DNA of 64,000 bases from Aneurinibacillus sp. (GCA_020725425.1 DYFA01000054.1:43664-107663), one strand, 5' to 3'. Positions 51,345 to 60,704 are shown, numbered from the stretch's first letter. Translations and numbers: made by a program. The notes: generated from the sequence alone by a model not told the origin.

Positions 51345-54068
51345 TCACGCCCTTTCCGTTTCTTCCCGGACGACTCCGAGGTCCGGGTCGTCACGCACCG
51401 AAAATGTCTTGCCCTGCCGCTCCCTTCCCCGCCAGAATCCACCGTGTAACCGCAGGACGGTAACGCCCGGCAGCCACGCAGGAGCTTCTTTGGGCGGTTC
51501 AAAACCACAGTCGGCCTCCACGTCACGCAACCACCACTTAGGGACATTCACTGTCTCAAAGAAGATCCGTTTAAGCGTGTCGCGGCCGGGGGGGCGGCTG
51601 GCCGTCAATTCCGTTCTGAAGGCCTCCCCTTCGAGCAACAGCAACTGGCGGGTTTCATCGCCCACCCTGGTTTTGGCGGTAAAGTAGCTTGAGGCTTCGC
51701 CGTCTTCGTCGTCGAAGGGCCCCCCGGGCATGCGGGCCAGCTTGAAGGCTGCCTCGTAAGGAGGTGGGATAAGGTATTTCTTCGCTTCGTCTTTCTCCCT
51801 CTCGACCTGTGTCCTCAGATCCTCCCAAGCCGCGGCGAGATCCTCTGACGCGATCGTATCTTCACCTTTGACCGTAGGAGAATCATCATAGACAGCCTCA
51901 ACCAATGGGCGGATATCTTCGGGAAGATTCAACTCTTCAACACCGGCCAACGCCAAGAGAGTTTTGAGCAAAACGAAGCGGTGGTACACACGTTCGGTAG
52001 CCCCGAAGACGGGCCGGCCCGGCCCGGGCAGAAGGAGGTGCAAACGAGCTTCCGGGCCGGTCGGCCGGCTCGGCCGGAGGTGGCGGTGAAGCCGTCCCAC
52101 TCTTTGCAGGAGGAGGTCGACCGGGGCAAACTCGGTGAACATCTCATCAAAGTCAAGGTCCAGGCTCTGCTCGACCACCTGAGTGGCTATGAGAACAGCC
52201 CGACCTGGCCTCTCCGTCCGCTCCGCGTCACCCGGGTCGAGCAGGCTCCGCTTGTCAAAGAGTCTGAGCGCTTCCTCCTCGATTTCCTGGCGCCGCCCGG
52301 CACGAAACCTGGCATGGAAGAGAAGAAGTCGGGGTGGCTGTGGAAAGTCTGCGAAGATCGCCTGCAGTTCCCGGTAGATCGCCTGCGCTGAATCGACCGT
52401 GTTGGCGATCACGCAGAGGCAACCGCCGTCCCTCGCCTGGTCGGCCACCAATCGGGCTAAACCGGTCGGGTCGCCCAGCAAGCCCGGATGCTTTACCAGG
52501 CGCACGTTCTGGGTTTTGGCAGACCCGGTGACCGCCTTTTCTCGCACTTCCCCGCCCCAACCGACGTAGGTGAGCAAGGGATATGGCGCGGTCTCCCCGT
52601 CGCGGGCGGGGTTGAGCGCCGCGCCGGGGGCATATGCTTCGATCAGGGCCTTTCGGCGAGACTGAGGCAGGGTGGCGGAGAGCAATACCACAGGTATCTG
52701 CAGATCGCGACACCATCGCAGGAGAAGGGTTAGGATCTCGGACATGTAGGCGTCGTAGGCGTGTACTTCGTCGATGACCAGGACCTTCCCGGCCAAGCCG
52801 AAGAGCCGCAGGAAGCCATGCTTGACGTGGAGTACGCTCATCAAGGCTTGATCGATCGTGCCAACGCCGTTGGACGCCAGAAGGCTGCGCTTCTTGGGTC
52901 GGAACCATTCCAGTGCCGAAGTCTGCTCCTGCCCGCTCCCAGACGAAAGTTCGGGCGGGCATTGGGGAGAGGCCTCGTCCAGCAGCCAGGCCATCCCGTG
53001 AACCAGCCTCACCCCGTGAGCCGCGGGCGGATCATGCGCTGCGAGAAACGCTTTGAACCGCCCATACATTTGATTGCTGGTAGCGGCGGTGGGCAGTGCC
53101 ACGTAGATGCCACCAGCTGCCGCCGGCCTCATCCATTGAGTGGCCAGGTAGATGGCCGCCTCGGTCTTCCCTTCCCCCATCGGGGCCTCAACGATGGCCA
53201 AGCCCGGCTTGAGGTTCTCCCCGCAAAGTTCTTCACAGGCGCTCTGGACCGGCCGGGGGTTCCGGATTTCCGGCCAGACTGCACCGAAGCGCATGGGAGC
53301 CGACCACGGCACATCCTTGGTTAAACCGAGGCTGGCCACCGCGTTTTCAGCCCTCTGGCCGGAAAGGGCAACGTAGGAGGCAAAACCTATATCCCCGTCC
53401 TTGAAAGGAAAGAGTTCCGGGTTGGAGGCAATCCAGTCGCTGAAGACAATCAGGCCGGAGAGCAGGATACCCGCCGCGCTGTGGTCCCTGAAGCGGGCCT
53501 CCCAGGAGGAAGGTGCGAAGACTTGTCGAAGAACGGCCTCCAATTCAGAACGAAGAGGCTCCCACTGGGCTTTGAGCGAAGCTACCTCGTTCGTTGGATC
53601 GTCCACTCGAAAATCGCCATGATGGCCTCGGAGAGCCGCGGCCACTGTGTGTGCCGAAGGCCTGTCCCAGCCAACCGCATCGATCAGATGGTTCATTGCC
53701 CACTGGCCGCTCATAGCCTCGTGGCGATACTTCGGGTCTTCCACAATGCAACAGAGCCCGTCGCTCTCAAGAGGCGCAACCAAGTCAGGCGGACCCTTTC
53801 CTTGAAAGTCAGATCGGCATTTGCCCAGGTCATGGCAGGCCACCAAGTATGCCAGCCAGCATCGAGCCTGATCCGGTGAGCATCCCGCCGCCTCGCAGAA
53901 CTTTGGCACTATGCTGCGAAAAGCTGATGTCTGGAGCAAGACCATCGCCACGGAGCCGGCGTCGATCAAGTGGCAAACCAAGGGATGGAAAGGGTCGGTC
54001 TTGGCCCAAAGCTTGAAAACCGTCGTCTCAAGTCGCCGGGACAACATCGTCACCTCGTTCTCGGTCAA
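51345..54068 (-). CDS. cas3: CRISPR-associated helicase-nuclease Cas3 (HD + helicase), likely type I-E
   Basis: Cas3 (907 aa) is the nuclease-helicase recruited by Cascade to degrade target DNA. An N-terminal HD domain has HPLVCHLIDAG near residue 30, CHDLGKCRSDF near residue 80, and RGHHGDF. The helicase core has Walker A APMGEGKTEAA, the DEVH box VIDEVHAYDAYM, LLSATLP, and the motif VI region QRVGRLHRH. No frameshift is seen. The start is TTG 54068, with ATG 54047 an alternative. It follows the type III-B operon by 92 bases. All Cascade genes except a cas7e scrap are missing nearby, so its function is uncertain. Confidence 0.88.
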   Translation of the reverse strand: MTENEVTMLSRRLETTVFKLWAKTDPFHPLVCHLIDAGSVAMVLLQTSAFRSIVPKFCEAAGCSPDQARCWLAYLVACHDLGKCRSDFQGKGPPDLVAPLESDGLCCIVEDPKYRHEAMSGQWAMNHLIDAVGWDRPSAHTVAAALRGHHGDFRVDDPTNEVASLKAQWEPLRSELEAVLRQVFAPSSWEARFRDHSAAGILLSGLIVFSDWIASNPELFPFKDGDIGFASYVALSGQRAENAVASLGLTKDVPWSAPMRFGAVWPEIRNPRPVQSACEELCGENLKPGLAIVEAPMGEGKTEAAIYLATQWMRPAAAGGIYVALPTAATSNQMYGRFKAFLAAHDPPAAHGVRLVHGMAWLLDEASPQCPPELSSGSGQEQTSALEWFRPKKRSLLASNGVGTIDQALMSVLHVKHGFLRLFGLAGKVLVIDEVHAYDAYMSEILTLLLRWCRDLQIPVVLLSATLPQSRRKALIEAYAPGAALNPARDGETAPYPLLTYVGWGGEVREKAVTGSAKTQNVRLVKHPGLLGDPTGLARLVADQARDGGCLCVIANTVDSAQAIYRELQAIFADFPQPPRLLLFHARFRAGRRQEIEEEALRLFDKRSLLDPGDAERTERPGRAVLIATQVVEQSLDLDFDEMFTEFAPVDLLLQRVGRLHRHLRPSRPTGPEARLHLLLPGPGRPVFGATERVYHRFVLLKTLLALAGVEELNLPEDIRPLVEAVYDDSPTVKGEDTIASEDLAAAWEDLRTQVEREKDEAKKYLIPPPYEAAFKLARMPGGPFDDEDGEASSYFTAKTRVGDETRQLLLLEGEAFRTELTASRPPGRDTLKRIFFETVNVPKWWLRDVEADCGFEPPKEAPAWLPGVTVLRLHGGFWRGRERQGKTFSVRDDPDLGVVREETERA

Positions 54069-54160
54069 CAGATGTCGGCCCTTCAGCTTCGGTTAAGTGA
54101 AGAGAAGATCAAGGATGTAACCTGGAGCCTCTGCATGCGTGGTGTCCTGCCCTTCGCCAG

Positions 54161-55297
54161 TCAGGCGGAGTGCACCTCTTGCGAAAGGTTACGGAAGTCA
54201 CCCTGGTCATCGACGAGCAACCGGGGATTCCGCTCCAGTTCAGCGTAGCAGGCGTCGTGCGTCCCCCAGATTCCGTTCACATACAGGGCGTCCTCCGCCT
54301 TCTCGTATCTCCAGGCGACCCGAAGCTGGATGCTGTTCCGCTCCGGCCCTTGCCACAGACCATAGCACAGCTTTAGTCCATCGAACATGGCGAAACCCTT
54401 GTCCCTCTCGTGGTGAAGTTCGGGGTCCTGTGGATTCACCTGGACTTTCTTGACGAGGGTCCGCAACTGCTTCAACAGCCACTTCCGCTCCGACCAGTAA
54501 TGCCGGAGGCTCTTCCTGGCTTGGTCCGAGAGGAGGAACCACGTGCCGAAGAGCGATGCGTAGCGCTCCTGGCTGAGCAGGAAGTGCCCGAAGGCGTTGA
54601 GTTCCAAGACCTCTCCCGCCCGCTCGAAGAAGTATGGGTGCGCCTCCACCGCCGCCTGCTCGTCCTCGCTCAAGCTTCCCCACCCGACCACTCCTTCCAA
54701 CTTCAAGCGGCGCAGGAGCGGAGCGTACGCCTCCAGGAAGGCCTGGTCAATCTGGAGGGGAACCGCTGGTATCTCCTGCAGCACCTGGTTCAGCCCGTGG
54801 AGGTAGAGCGACGGGAAGCCGTAGAAGGAGCCGGCGATGTAGCCGAAGGAAGTCATCACCTTGTAACCGCCCAGCGGGACGAAGGCCGTCGGCAGGCCGG
54901 CGAGGCGCAACTCATGCAGCTTAGCCCCAAGGTCGCGCAGGAAGTCGGCCAGAGCAGCCTTCAGCTTTTGGCGGTCGGTGACGTCGAAGCCCCGGACCGG
55001 CACGCCGTTCACCGCCGCGTTGAACTCCTCAGCCAGCACTTTCTCTAAAACGCGGAAGGACTGCCGGCCCACCGGCGTATCGGTGTAGAAGAGTGTGAGC
55101 ACCGGCCTCGCCGCCAGTCGACCTTCCTTCCGCAGCGCCCAAAGCACGGAGTATTCGGCACTCACCTTCTCCGGCTCCGAGGCGGCGGCAACGGCGGAGG
55201 GCGGCGGCGCGTCCTTCCTCCCGAAGACGTTGCCCTGGTCCAAAACGGAGATTCCAGTAGTGAAGACGATCTGTTGAAACGGTGTCCGGTGACTCAC
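54161..55297 (-). CDS. CARF-domain effector with RelE-like C-terminus (Cami1-like)
   Basis: This is a predicted cyclic-oligoadenylate-activated effector (378 aa). Residues 1-180 fit the APE2256/TIGR02619 CARF family: LTLFYTDTPVGRQSFRVLE, then FVPLGGYKVMTSFGYIAG. A middle helical part follows. Residues from about 258 to 357 look like a RelE-family RNase fold: helices LRHYWSERKWLLKQLRTL, then strands LKLCYGL, IQLRVAWRYEKAEDALYVNG. CARF-RelE proteins (Cami1) cut mRNA on ribosomes after type III signalling. RKSLRH also fits a HEPN RxxxxH motif, so a HEPN RNase is an alternative. GTG 55297 is chosen from the GGGAG spacing. It is the last gene of the Cmr operon. Confidence 0.72.
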   Translation of the reverse strand: MSHRTPFQQIVFTTGISVLDQGNVFGRKDAPPPSAVAAASEPEKVSAEYSVLWALRKEGRLAARPVLTLFYTDTPVGRQSFRVLEKVLAEEFNAAVNGVPVRGFDVTDRQKLKAALADFLRDLGAKLHELRLAGLPTAFVPLGGYKVMTSFGYIAGSFYGFPSLYLHGLNQVLQEIPAVPLQIDQAFLEAYAPLLRRLKLEGVVGWGSLSEDEQAAVEAHPYFFERAGEVLELNAFGHFLLSQERYASLFGTWFLLSDQARKSLRHYWSERKWLLKQLRTLVKKVQVNPQDPELHHERDKGFAMFDGLKLCYGLWQGPERNSIQLRVAWRYEKAEDALYVNGIWGTHDACYAELERNPRLLVDDQGDFRNLSQEVHSA

Positions 55298-55309
55298 GGT
55301 GCTCACTCC

Positions 55310-56425
55310 CTACTTCGGCCACAAGAACTGGATCTTGATCTCGCCTCCAGAACTCGGGCTGATACTGTGCACCTTCAACGTGACTTTCTCGCCGGGCTTG
55401 CGGTCGGCAGGCACCTCCCGGGTGTTGGCGATCGGCCCGGCAATCTCCCGTCCGTCGAAGGTGATCTTGGCCTTCCACCCACCCTTGTTCGTCCGCTCTT
55501 CGAGCAGGGTCGCCCGAACCTCCTGCCCCGAGACGAGCCCGACCGGGCTCGGGGATAAGACCGGCGCGTCCGTCCGCCGGGGTGGGCGCCAGTCCGGGCC
55601 CTTGATCCGCCCGTAACCGGCGCTTGTCTTTCCACCGATGCCCCAGTTCTCCAGCGCTTCGTGCAGAAGCCTCAAGCCGAGACCAGCCCATTTCTCCCCC
55701 TCGGGCCCTTCGACGTCGCATCCCACCGCGAGCAGGAAGCGCCCTTGGATGGAAAGGAAAGGCACTGGCACTGGTTCGTCACCGTCACCGGGCGGCTTGC
55801 CCTCAATGCCGGCGTAGTAGTCTTTGTGATGAACGGTGATGACGTCCAGCGCCAAAGCGCCCGTCGGACGGCCGTTCGCCGGGTCGGGCACAAGGGAGTC
55901 AGGAGTCACCCAGGCATCGTAGAAGAGCAGGTGGCCGCTGTCCTCCGTGGTGCCGAACATGGTCTGGAAGCACTCTCCCGGCGGGCTTTGTTTGTCCCCG
56001 AGGTGGCGGCTGAAGCGAGGGTCCCCCTTTCCCCAGACCTGGTCGGAGTAATGAGCGGCCAACCCCTTCAGGGCGGTCCCGGGAAAGTAGGGCGTGCCGT
56101 AGGGGTGCTGCAAGATAAGACCTGCTTCAAGGGGCGACTCGGAACCTAAGCCGAAGACCGCCCGCCCGTCAATCTCCACCTCCTGGGTTGGAACCCCAGA
56201 TCCCAAGCTGCTTTTCCACCGCTCGTAGGCCCGGGCGTACAGCGGGTAGGTTGCCTGGCAGGCTCCGATAGCTTCCTCCAGCAGTTGCTGCTTCGGCGCC
56301 GCGCTCTTTTCGTCGTGTCTGGACAGATACTTCCGGAGCAGGAGGTCTGCGTTGGCTGTCCGGCGGCCGGCTGGGCGGGCCGTAGGGTCCGGGAGGCAGG
56401 CGCGGCGCGCTCTTACGTCGCTCAT
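55310..56425 (-). CDS. cmr6: Type III-B CRISPR RAMP protein Cmr6
   Basis: Cmr6 (371 aa) caps the Cmr backbone filament at the crRNA 3' side. The RAMP signature is visible: GLGSESPLEAGLILQHPYGTP with PYFPGTALKGLAAHYS, and the glycine-rich loop GIGGKTSAGYGRIKG. An extra C-terminal domain of about 90 residues follows (SGQEVRATLLEERTNKGGW), rich in strands and OB-like, which many Cmr6 proteins lack. The ATG overlaps the cmr5 stop (ATGA). Twelve bases separate it from the CARF-RelE-like gene. Confidence 0.9.
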   Translation of the reverse strand: MSDVRARRACLPDPTARPAGRRTANADLLLRKYLSRHDEKSAAPKQQLLEEAIGACQATYPLYARAYERWKSSLGSGVPTQEVEIDGRAVFGLGSESPLEAGLILQHPYGTPYFPGTALKGLAAHYSDQVWGKGDPRFSRHLGDKQSPPGECFQTMFGTTEDSGHLLFYDAWVTPDSLVPDPANGRPTGALALDVITVHHKDYYAGIEGKPPGDGDEPVPVPFLSIQGRFLLAVGCDVEGPEGEKWAGLGLRLLHEALENWGIGGKTSAGYGRIKGPDWRPPRRTDAPVLSPSPVGLVSGQEVRATLLEERTNKGGWKAKITFDGREIAGPIANTREVPADRKPGEKVTLKVHSISPSSGGEIKIQFLWPK

Positions 56426-56805
56426 GGTTCTTCGCCCTCCTGGTTCTGTTCGTCATCCTTCAGCAGCGCCTCGGCGTACCGTTTGAGCCAAGAGGAGGCA
56501 GCCAGCACTTCCCGGCTCAGTCTAAGGTAGGAAGCGGCGCTCGCGGTTCGACTCAACTCCAAGAGCTCTTCCGCCGACAGACTCAGGCCCAGCGTGTACG
56601 CCAGATCCTCGGCGTATCCTCGGCGCTTCTTCGCCAGCGCGAACGCCAGCGCCTGGCAGAGCCCGCTGTTGTGGACGAGGGCCGGGAAGCCCTTCGCAAA
56701 CCGCAGGTATTCGGCTTCGCTCGTCTTCTCGTCCCGGCGGTGCGCCGCCTGAACCCTCTGGACAGCTTGCGCCGCCCGGCAAGACCATGACTGCTGCCTG
56801 GTCAT
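56422..56805 (-). CDS. cmr5: Type III-B CRISPR small subunit Cmr5
   Basis: Cmr5 (127 aa) is the small, all-helical subunit that forms the minor filament of the Cmr complex. The protein is almost wholly helical, with the conserved region EYLRFAKGFPALVHNSGLCQ and then ALAFALAKK, characteristic of Cmr5. It begins one base after the cmr4 stop and overlaps cmr6 by four bases. The length is normal. No catalytic role is expected. Confidence 0.9.
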   Translation of the reverse strand: MTRQQSWSCRAAQAVQRVQAAHRRDEKTSEAEYLRFAKGFPALVHNSGLCQALAFALAKKRRGYAEDLAYTLGLSLSAEELLELSRTASAASYLRLSREVLAASSWLKRYAEALLKDDEQNQEGEEP

Positions 56806-56806
56806 G

Positions 56807-57691
56807 TCAGACCTCCTTCCCGCTGAACAGGCACCGGACCCGTCCCCGCCCGGTCGTCGCCTTGCCGCCGACCTGGCAAATCAGGGGGCGGCCGCATGCT
56901 TTGTCCAGAACCTCCTGCGCGCTGAACCCCTCGGCCCATACCCGGTCGCACCAAACCAGGCCGGCCAGCACCGTCTCCGGCGGGAGGCTCTCCTCGTACC
57001 ACAGGGCCCCGCCCGCCACGGTCTTCGTCTTATCGTCGATGCGTATCCTGGCCTGAACTTCGGTGCCTGTCTCGGAAAGGAAGTCGAACGTCGAGTCGGA
57101 CAGGATCGCGAATCGGGGGAGAAGCATCTTCTGGTCCTGCGGGCGGTCGGGGAAGATCTGCCCCGCCAGGAACCTGGCCCACGCTGAGGCGGACGGGTCC
57201 TCTGCGGTCGCGAAGTCTAGGTCTTCGAGAAACATCCGCCCGTCCTCGCTGATCGCTTCGGCCTCCGCCACCAGGGCCCGCTCCCCCGCCGGCGCGTCCG
57301 GCACAGAAGGAACCCCAGGCACCTCGGCTTGTTCGAGGTCCCTGGCCAAGCGCTGCAAGGCCAGCGACGATGTGGCGTAGACGAAGGTGCCGAAGTAGCT
57401 CCGGACTGGCAGCAGGACCAGGCGGGCGTCGGTCAACACCAAGGCACCCGCCTGGTCGTCTTCCGTATTCTCGGCAGCGCGCCCGAATGCGGCGTCGACG
57501 AACTGCTTGTTGCCCTCGTCCCGCTCGAACATATCGCGCAGGACGCCTTTCATGGCTGTCCCCGGAACCAGCGGCCAGCCGGTCACCTTCTCGCGCATCA
57601 CCGGCAAGTCCACGAATGCCGCTCCCCGCCCTGCACCTACGTGCAAGGGGGTGAGGGCATGGACCCAGTAGACCCGCGTGTTGTCGCTCAT
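56807..57691 (-). CDS. cmr4: Type III-B CRISPR RAMP protein Cmr4 (backbone RNase)
   Basis: Cmr4 (294 aa) is the repeated backbone subunit that cuts target RNA every six bases. The N-terminus HALTPLHVGAGRGAAFVDLP contains the loop with the catalytic Asp (VDLPVMRE, residue 28). The RAMP motif follows at WPLVPGTAMKGVLRD, and the C-terminal glycine loop is VGGKATTGRGRVRC. Target RNA cleavage therefore looks intact. ATG 57691 is chosen two bases after cmr3, though the frame is open far upstream as a shadow. Confidence 0.92.
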   Translation of the reverse strand: MSDNTRVYWVHALTPLHVGAGRGAAFVDLPVMREKVTGWPLVPGTAMKGVLRDMFERDEGNKQFVDAAFGRAAENTEDDQAGALVLTDARLVLLPVRSYFGTFVYATSSLALQRLARDLEQAEVPGVPSVPDAPAGERALVAEAEAISEDGRMFLEDLDFATAEDPSASAWARFLAGQIFPDRPQDQKMLLPRFAILSDSTFDFLSETGTEVQARIRIDDKTKTVAGGALWYEESLPPETVLAGLVWCDRVWAEGFSAQEVLDKACGRPLICQVGGKATTGRGRVRCLFSGKEV

Positions 57692-57693
57692 CT

Positions 57694-58887
57694 TCAGTTC
57701 CTCCCCTCTCCCGAACGCCTTTCCCACACGCCGTAAGTCGCCAGCCCGAAGCCGTCCCGCCGGTCCTGTTCCTCGTCTGAGACCGGATGCAGCCACCAAT
57801 CCGCCAGAGCCGAGCCGCTCCCGGCCCCGTCGCACAGTTCGAAGAAGTAGACCGCCCCGGCCGGGACAAGCCGCCTGATGGGTTTGGGCCCGCGCCGGCC
57901 CTTTTCCAGATTCCAGCCGGAGAGTGGGCGCCACCGGTCCACACACGCCCCTTTAAGCCGCACCCGGACCCCCGAGCCGGGCAAAGTGCCTTCTAGCGAG
58001 TCTCGGTCGAGCCAGCCGGGTCGCCAGCCCCCGGCAAAGATCGCCGGGGTGGCCAACCCAAGCCGCACTCCGCCGGCCCGCGCCAGGGCTTTCCGAATTT
58101 CCTCGGGGCAGCTCCAAGCGCTTTCGTCTGGGCTACCTTCCAGCTTCGCCAGCCGCCGCTCGCCGCCGAACGGGTGAAGCTCCGCCAGCCCCGCCAGCAG
58201 CGAGGCTGCCTCCGAGTCACCCGCCGCCTCCGCGCGAGCCACCGCGTTCACGACGCGAGTCCGACCATCTGGTCGCTCCAGGGGGATATCGTTGAAAACG
58301 AGCGTCTGGGTGGTGTACAGCTTGCCGTCCTCCGCCCGCCCCGTCTGCGGATCGATTTGGACGTGGACCCGCTCCTCTTTGGGCAGCAAGCCATGGCCGT
58401 CCGCCGGAGCGAACCCCTCCGGGTCGTCCGTCGCCAGCCAGCGGGCGTAGTCCTGCACCCGCCAAAACGACGGACTCGGCGCCGGCTTGGCGTTCGTGGT
58501 GAATTCCATCGGCCAAAGCCCGGGCGGAAGGTCGACTCCCTCGCCGTCGAGCAGCGGTCGCGGCCGCAGCGCCAAGTGAAGCTGCCGCTCGCCCTCCCGG
58601 TAGGCGAAAAAGTCCCGGGGCGCGGGGAGGTACAGCACCTCGGCCACCTCGAGCAGCGGACCGGCCACTGCGATCCGCTTGACCCGCGCGACCAACTGAG
58701 GGTCGTCGAACGGGCGCTTCGCCTCGCCCGCCAGTGCTTTACCGAGGACCGTCCGCACCGCGCCGGCCACCACCGACGGATAGATCCAGTCGAGCGACCG
58801 CGCCCGGTTGCCGCCTTCACCCGCCCCGAAGGGCCGGCCGTCCCGGGCGACCACCGGGTCGTGTGGCTTGATCCTGACTAAGCTCAC
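57694..58887 (-). CDS. cmr3: Type III-B CRISPR RAMP protein Cmr3
   Basis: Cmr3 (397 aa) binds the crRNA 5' tag and sits next to Cas10. The N-terminus (VRIKPHDPVVARDGRPFGAG) is the typical Cmr3 opening, followed by WIYPSVVAGAVRTVLG, the RAMP helix. The C-terminal glycine-rich loop is DGFGLATYGVWE. The ATG overlaps the cas10 stop (ATGA). The sequence looks complete. Confidence 0.9.
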   Translation of the reverse strand: MSLVRIKPHDPVVARDGRPFGAGEGGNRARSLDWIYPSVVAGAVRTVLGKALAGEAKRPFDDPQLVARVKRIAVAGPLLEVAEVLYLPAPRDFFAYREGERQLHLALRPRPLLDGEGVDLPPGLWPMEFTTNAKPAPSPSFWRVQDYARWLATDDPEGFAPADGHGLLPKEERVHVQIDPQTGRAEDGKLYTTQTLVFNDIPLERPDGRTRVVNAVARAEAAGDSEAASLLAGLAELHPFGGERRLAKLEGSPDESAWSCPEEIRKALARAGGVRLGLATPAIFAGGWRPGWLDRDSLEGTLPGSGVRVRLKGACVDRWRPLSGWNLEKGRRGPKPIRRLVPAGAVYFFELCDGAGSGSALADWWLHPVSDEEQDRRDGFGLATYGVWERRSGEGRN

Positions 58888-60704
58888 GCTGGCTCACCCC
58901 TTACCTCCAAGGCCGAGGACCCGCGTGACCGTTCCTCGACCCTTGGCAACTCCACCGCCAGACGGCGAGCGACCATTACTTCGTCTGCCAGGCGCGTGAG
59001 GTCGGCCGGAACCTTGACCGTTTCGAGCAGCGCCTTCAGCGTCTCCTTGGCCCCCGAGTCTTTCGCCTGTTTCCTGCGGAGCAGCCGCAGGGCGTCCGCC
59101 TGCAATAGCTCTCTGAGCTGCGACTCAGGCCAGTCAGTTATCTCCCACCTCTCGTACTCCCGGGCCAAGGCCCTGAGGTCGTAGGCCGCCTTGTCGGGCA
59201 GCGCCCCGACCCGGAACAGGTCTATCCACTGCTGCAAGCGGGCATCGAGCGCGTCCGCCAGGTTCTTCCCCCATTGGGCGCGGGCCTTGATCACCGAGCC
59301 GCCGCGGGTCCAGAAGCTGACCGCCAAGCCGTCCCGCTCATCGGCCGCTCCGGCCCCTTCCTTCGCGTTCCGTTCAGCCTCCTTGGCCCTCGTCAAGAGG
59401 TCCTCCAGCGGCTCCAAGCAGTGGCCTACGGACACGCCCGCCGAGAGGGTCACCTCGGGCGCCACCTCCCCCACGAGCCGTCCGAACTCGTCGTGGAGCC
59501 TGCGGGCGGCTAGAAGGCAGGTGTCGAGCGGGAGGAAGGCTAGGACATCATCTCCCCCCGAATAGACCAGTGAGCCGTGGCACTCGGCGACAATAGCCCG
59601 CGCCGCCGCGGCGAACCTGGCCAACTGGCGAGACAGGCGCCGGTGTTCCTCGGGCGAACGCAAGTTTGAGATGGCACTTCCCATCCGGTCGCCGTCGGCT
59701 TTCAGAATGGCCAGGTAAGGTGAGGGCTGACCAACCTTCTCTTTCTGAGAGCGCAGCAACGCGTCGATCTCGCCTAAGGCCGGCAGGTGGTCGGCCAAGT
59801 CGGCCTCCTTCATCATCACCCGCCGGCGGGACTCGAAGAGGACTTCGCACTCCCGGGGAAAGTCCCGGAAGACCGGGTCGTCGATCGGGTCAGCGAAGTC
59901 GGGGTGGCACTTTTGCTCTACCTTCCGCAGGAGCTCCCGGCCGCCCTGTGTCCCCCACAGCCGTCTGATCCAGACGTCCGCCGCCACCCGGCTGACCGAG
60001 ACGAAGCGGACCCCGCCCTCCCGGGCGCCGCCCACCGCCCTTCTCTTGATGAGCCCGATCGCGTCGAGTTGCTCGCCCTGTTTCAGGCGCAGCTCGCGGC
60101 GCAGGCGCGCCCCCTGCGCCGTCTTGTCCTGCACCGCTTCGTTCAGCACCGTCTCCCGGGCGCCGTCCAGCGACGACTTGGGCACCTTGGCGCGTCCCTT
60201 TACCGGGAGAAAATCCCGGAGCGCCTTGCGGCCGGCGAGCAATCGTTCCACTCTGGTTCGGGCTGCTATGTAGTCGTTCCCCATAGGCACCCAGGCGGCG
60301 TAGAACTCGAGGACGTCTTTAAGCTGCTCCTCCCAAACGTCCAACCGGATGGCGAGCGTAGCCGTAGAGCCGATGTTGCGCAGCGCGTCGGCCGCAAACC
60401 CCTTCCAACGCTCCTTCGCCGCCTCTTGGGCCGACCTCGCCAGTTCCTCTGGCGCCAACCCTTCGGGCACCTGGGCGAGAAGCTTGTTCGCGACGTTGAG
60501 CTGTGAGCCTGGGGACAGCTCCTCTTCTGGCCTCTCCGGCGCGGGGAAGATCAACGTGGCGCCGCTCCGGTGAAGGCTGAGGGCAGCCGCCTTGCTGATC
60601 TCAGACAACAGGTGCGACCCGAACCAGAGGTCGTGGGTCCGCCGGGCGGCGGCGATGAAGTCTTGTACCGGCCCGAGGGCGACGGACAAGAGATAGCCGC
60701 TCAT
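58884..60704 (-). CDS. cas10: Type III-B CRISPR protein Cas10/Cmr2 without HD domain
   Basis: Cas10 (606 aa) is the signalling subunit that makes cyclic oligoadenylates when the complex binds target RNA. The cyclase motif is YSGGDDVLAF (GGDD at residues 383-386), so synthesis should be active. The protein begins directly with LLSVALGPVQDFIAAARRTHDLWFGS in halves typical of the first palm domain. The N-terminal HD nuclease found in many Cas10 proteins is absent, and the length is correspondingly short. The system should therefore rely on RNA cleavage and second-messenger effectors rather than Cas10 DNA cleavage. It overlaps cmr3 and cmr1 by four bases each. Confidence 0.92.
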   Translation of the reverse strand: MSGYLLSVALGPVQDFIAAARRTHDLWFGSHLLSEISKAAALSLHRSGATLIFPAPERPEEELSPGSQLNVANKLLAQVPEGLAPEELARSAQEAAKERWKGFAADALRNIGSTATLAIRLDVWEEQLKDVLEFYAAWVPMGNDYIAARTRVERLLAGRKALRDFLPVKGRAKVPKSSLDGARETVLNEAVQDKTAQGARLRRELRLKQGEQLDAIGLIKRRAVGGAREGGVRFVSVSRVAADVWIRRLWGTQGGRELLRKVEQKCHPDFADPIDDPVFRDFPRECEVLFESRRRVMMKEADLADHLPALGEIDALLRSQKEKVGQPSPYLAILKADGDRMGSAISNLRSPEEHRRLSRQLARFAAAARAIVAECHGSLVYSGGDDVLAFLPLDTCLLAARRLHDEFGRLVGEVAPEVTLSAGVSVGHCLEPLEDLLTRAKEAERNAKEGAGAADERDGLAVSFWTRGGSVIKARAQWGKNLADALDARLQQWIDLFRVGALPDKAAYDLRALAREYERWEITDWPESQLRELLQADALRLLRRKQAKDSGAKETLKALLETVKVPADLTRLADEVMVARRLAVELPRVEERSRGSSALEVRGEPA

